A stretch of DNA of 64,000 nucleotides from Lachnospiraceae bacterium (lineage in GTDB: Bacteria; Bacillota; Clostridia; Lachnospirales; Lachnospiraceae): positions 186,001 to 250,000 of the forward strand of contig JAFZQH010000022.1 in the NCBI GenBank assembly GCA_017550165.1, read 5' to 3'. The position numbers and the translations under genes are program-made. Positions within the stretch are counted from its first letter, which is position 1. The number at the start of each line of letters is the position of its first letter. Shown here in pieces: positions 63,711 to 64,000 of the stretch. The notes under the pieces are model-generated. The model saw only the letters and a list, made by a program, of their open reading frames with translations. It had not been told where the DNA came from and made no database searches.

Positions 63711-64000
63711 CTACAATCCTTTCAGTCCCTTCTTTCTCTCGTACATTCTGCTGTCAGCCAGCTCAAATACACGGAGCATTGAATTATGAACAGCCGGATT
63801 ATACTCTGCCATTCCAACGGCTATCACTTCTCCTAATCCCTGATCATCCTCTGCTCTCGAATCCATCGCCTTAAAAAGATCCCGCCTGAGCTCATAATCT
63901 TCTCCCCGGAGAAGTACCACGAACTCATCCCCGCCGTACCTGAATACAGGGGAGTGGGCAAATGACTTACAGATAACCCTGCATGCCCTCCTTATGCATT
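63711..64000 (-). CDS. GGDEF domain protein (partial, N-terminus off window)
   Basis: The open frame enters from the window edge, reading through FRYGGDEFVVLLRGEDYELRR to the C-terminus (RMYERKKGLKGL); about 96 codons are visible. The GGDEF signature is intact, so diguanylate cyclase activity is likely. No RxxD inhibitory site lies five residues upstream. The sensor part, if any, is outside the window. Confidence 0.88.
   Translation of the reverse strand, partial: CIRRACRVICKSFAHSPVFRYGGDEFVVLLRGEDYELRRDLFKAMDSRAEDDQGLGEVIAVGMAEYNPAVHNSMLRVFELADSRMYERKKGLKGL

Overview
The window looks like a chromosomal segment of an anaerobic low-to-mid-GC Firmicute, most likely a Lachnospiraceae member of the Butyrivibrio/Coprococcus type. 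This rests on the gene set (sce7726, C_GCAxxG_C_C and DUF5716/DUF5717-like families), AGGAGG ribosome binding sites with frequent TTG/GTG starts, Ser/Ala-rich linkers after lipoboxes, a DNPR-type (meso-DAP) MurE, and the priA-def-fmt-rsmB-rlmN-stp-prkC-rsgA-rpe-thiN order. The assignment is an inference; there is no rRNA or tRNA in the window.

Layout. 1-3.3 kb: glycerol catabolism (partial FAD oxidoreductase, glpK) and an sce7726 protein, with two copies of a long intergenic hairpin repeat. 3.5-8.8 kb: a cobalamin-riboswitch operon with an HTH-only LysR protein, a DUF4430 (transcobalamin-like) surface protein and an ECF transporter (T, fused double ATPase, S). 8.8-12.4 kb: a HAD phosphatase and a divergent ABC-2 transporter with a two-domain surface protein. 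12.4-16.3 kb: efp and the nrdR-pepQ-GH3 group. 16.4-22.9 kb: M13 peptidase, membrane protein, diguanylate cyclase and ychF. 23-24.5 kb: small redox and stress genes. 24.5-36.9 kb: one long housekeeping operon led by murE. 37-38.5 kb: pyrBI. 38.5-44.3 kb: a TM-anchored carboxylesterase and an A-PCP-C NRPS-like protein, divergent from a lipoprotein with two cystatin-like QVVAGTNY repeats. 44.3-46.7 kb: a polar amino-acid ABC transporter. 46.8-57.7 kb: one long minus-strand gene train, DUF5050-dapF-HD-folP-folBK followed by four uncharacterised genes (1176-aa solenoid, Hsp70-like, TPR, coiled-coil membrane protein). 57.8-61 kb: an AAA ATPase, folC and folE on the plus strand. 61-64 kb: a HigBA toxin-antitoxin pair, a 200-bp inverted repeat, a small hypothetical, an aldo/keto reductase and a partial GGDEF gene.

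How the genes work together. The B12 operon probably imports corrinoid under riboswitch control. The folate genes are split between two divergent clusters (folP, folBK, HD on minus; folC, folE on plus) and together cover most of the pathway. The murE operon joins wall synthesis, translation start and modification, and Ser/Thr kinase/phosphatase signalling. The best candidate for an undescribed system is the four-gene set at 46801-53648, which combines an Hsp70/actin-fold protein lacking a canonical phosphate-2 motif, a TPR adaptor, a giant helical repeat protein and a two-TM coiled-coil protein, translationally coupled to folate synthesis.
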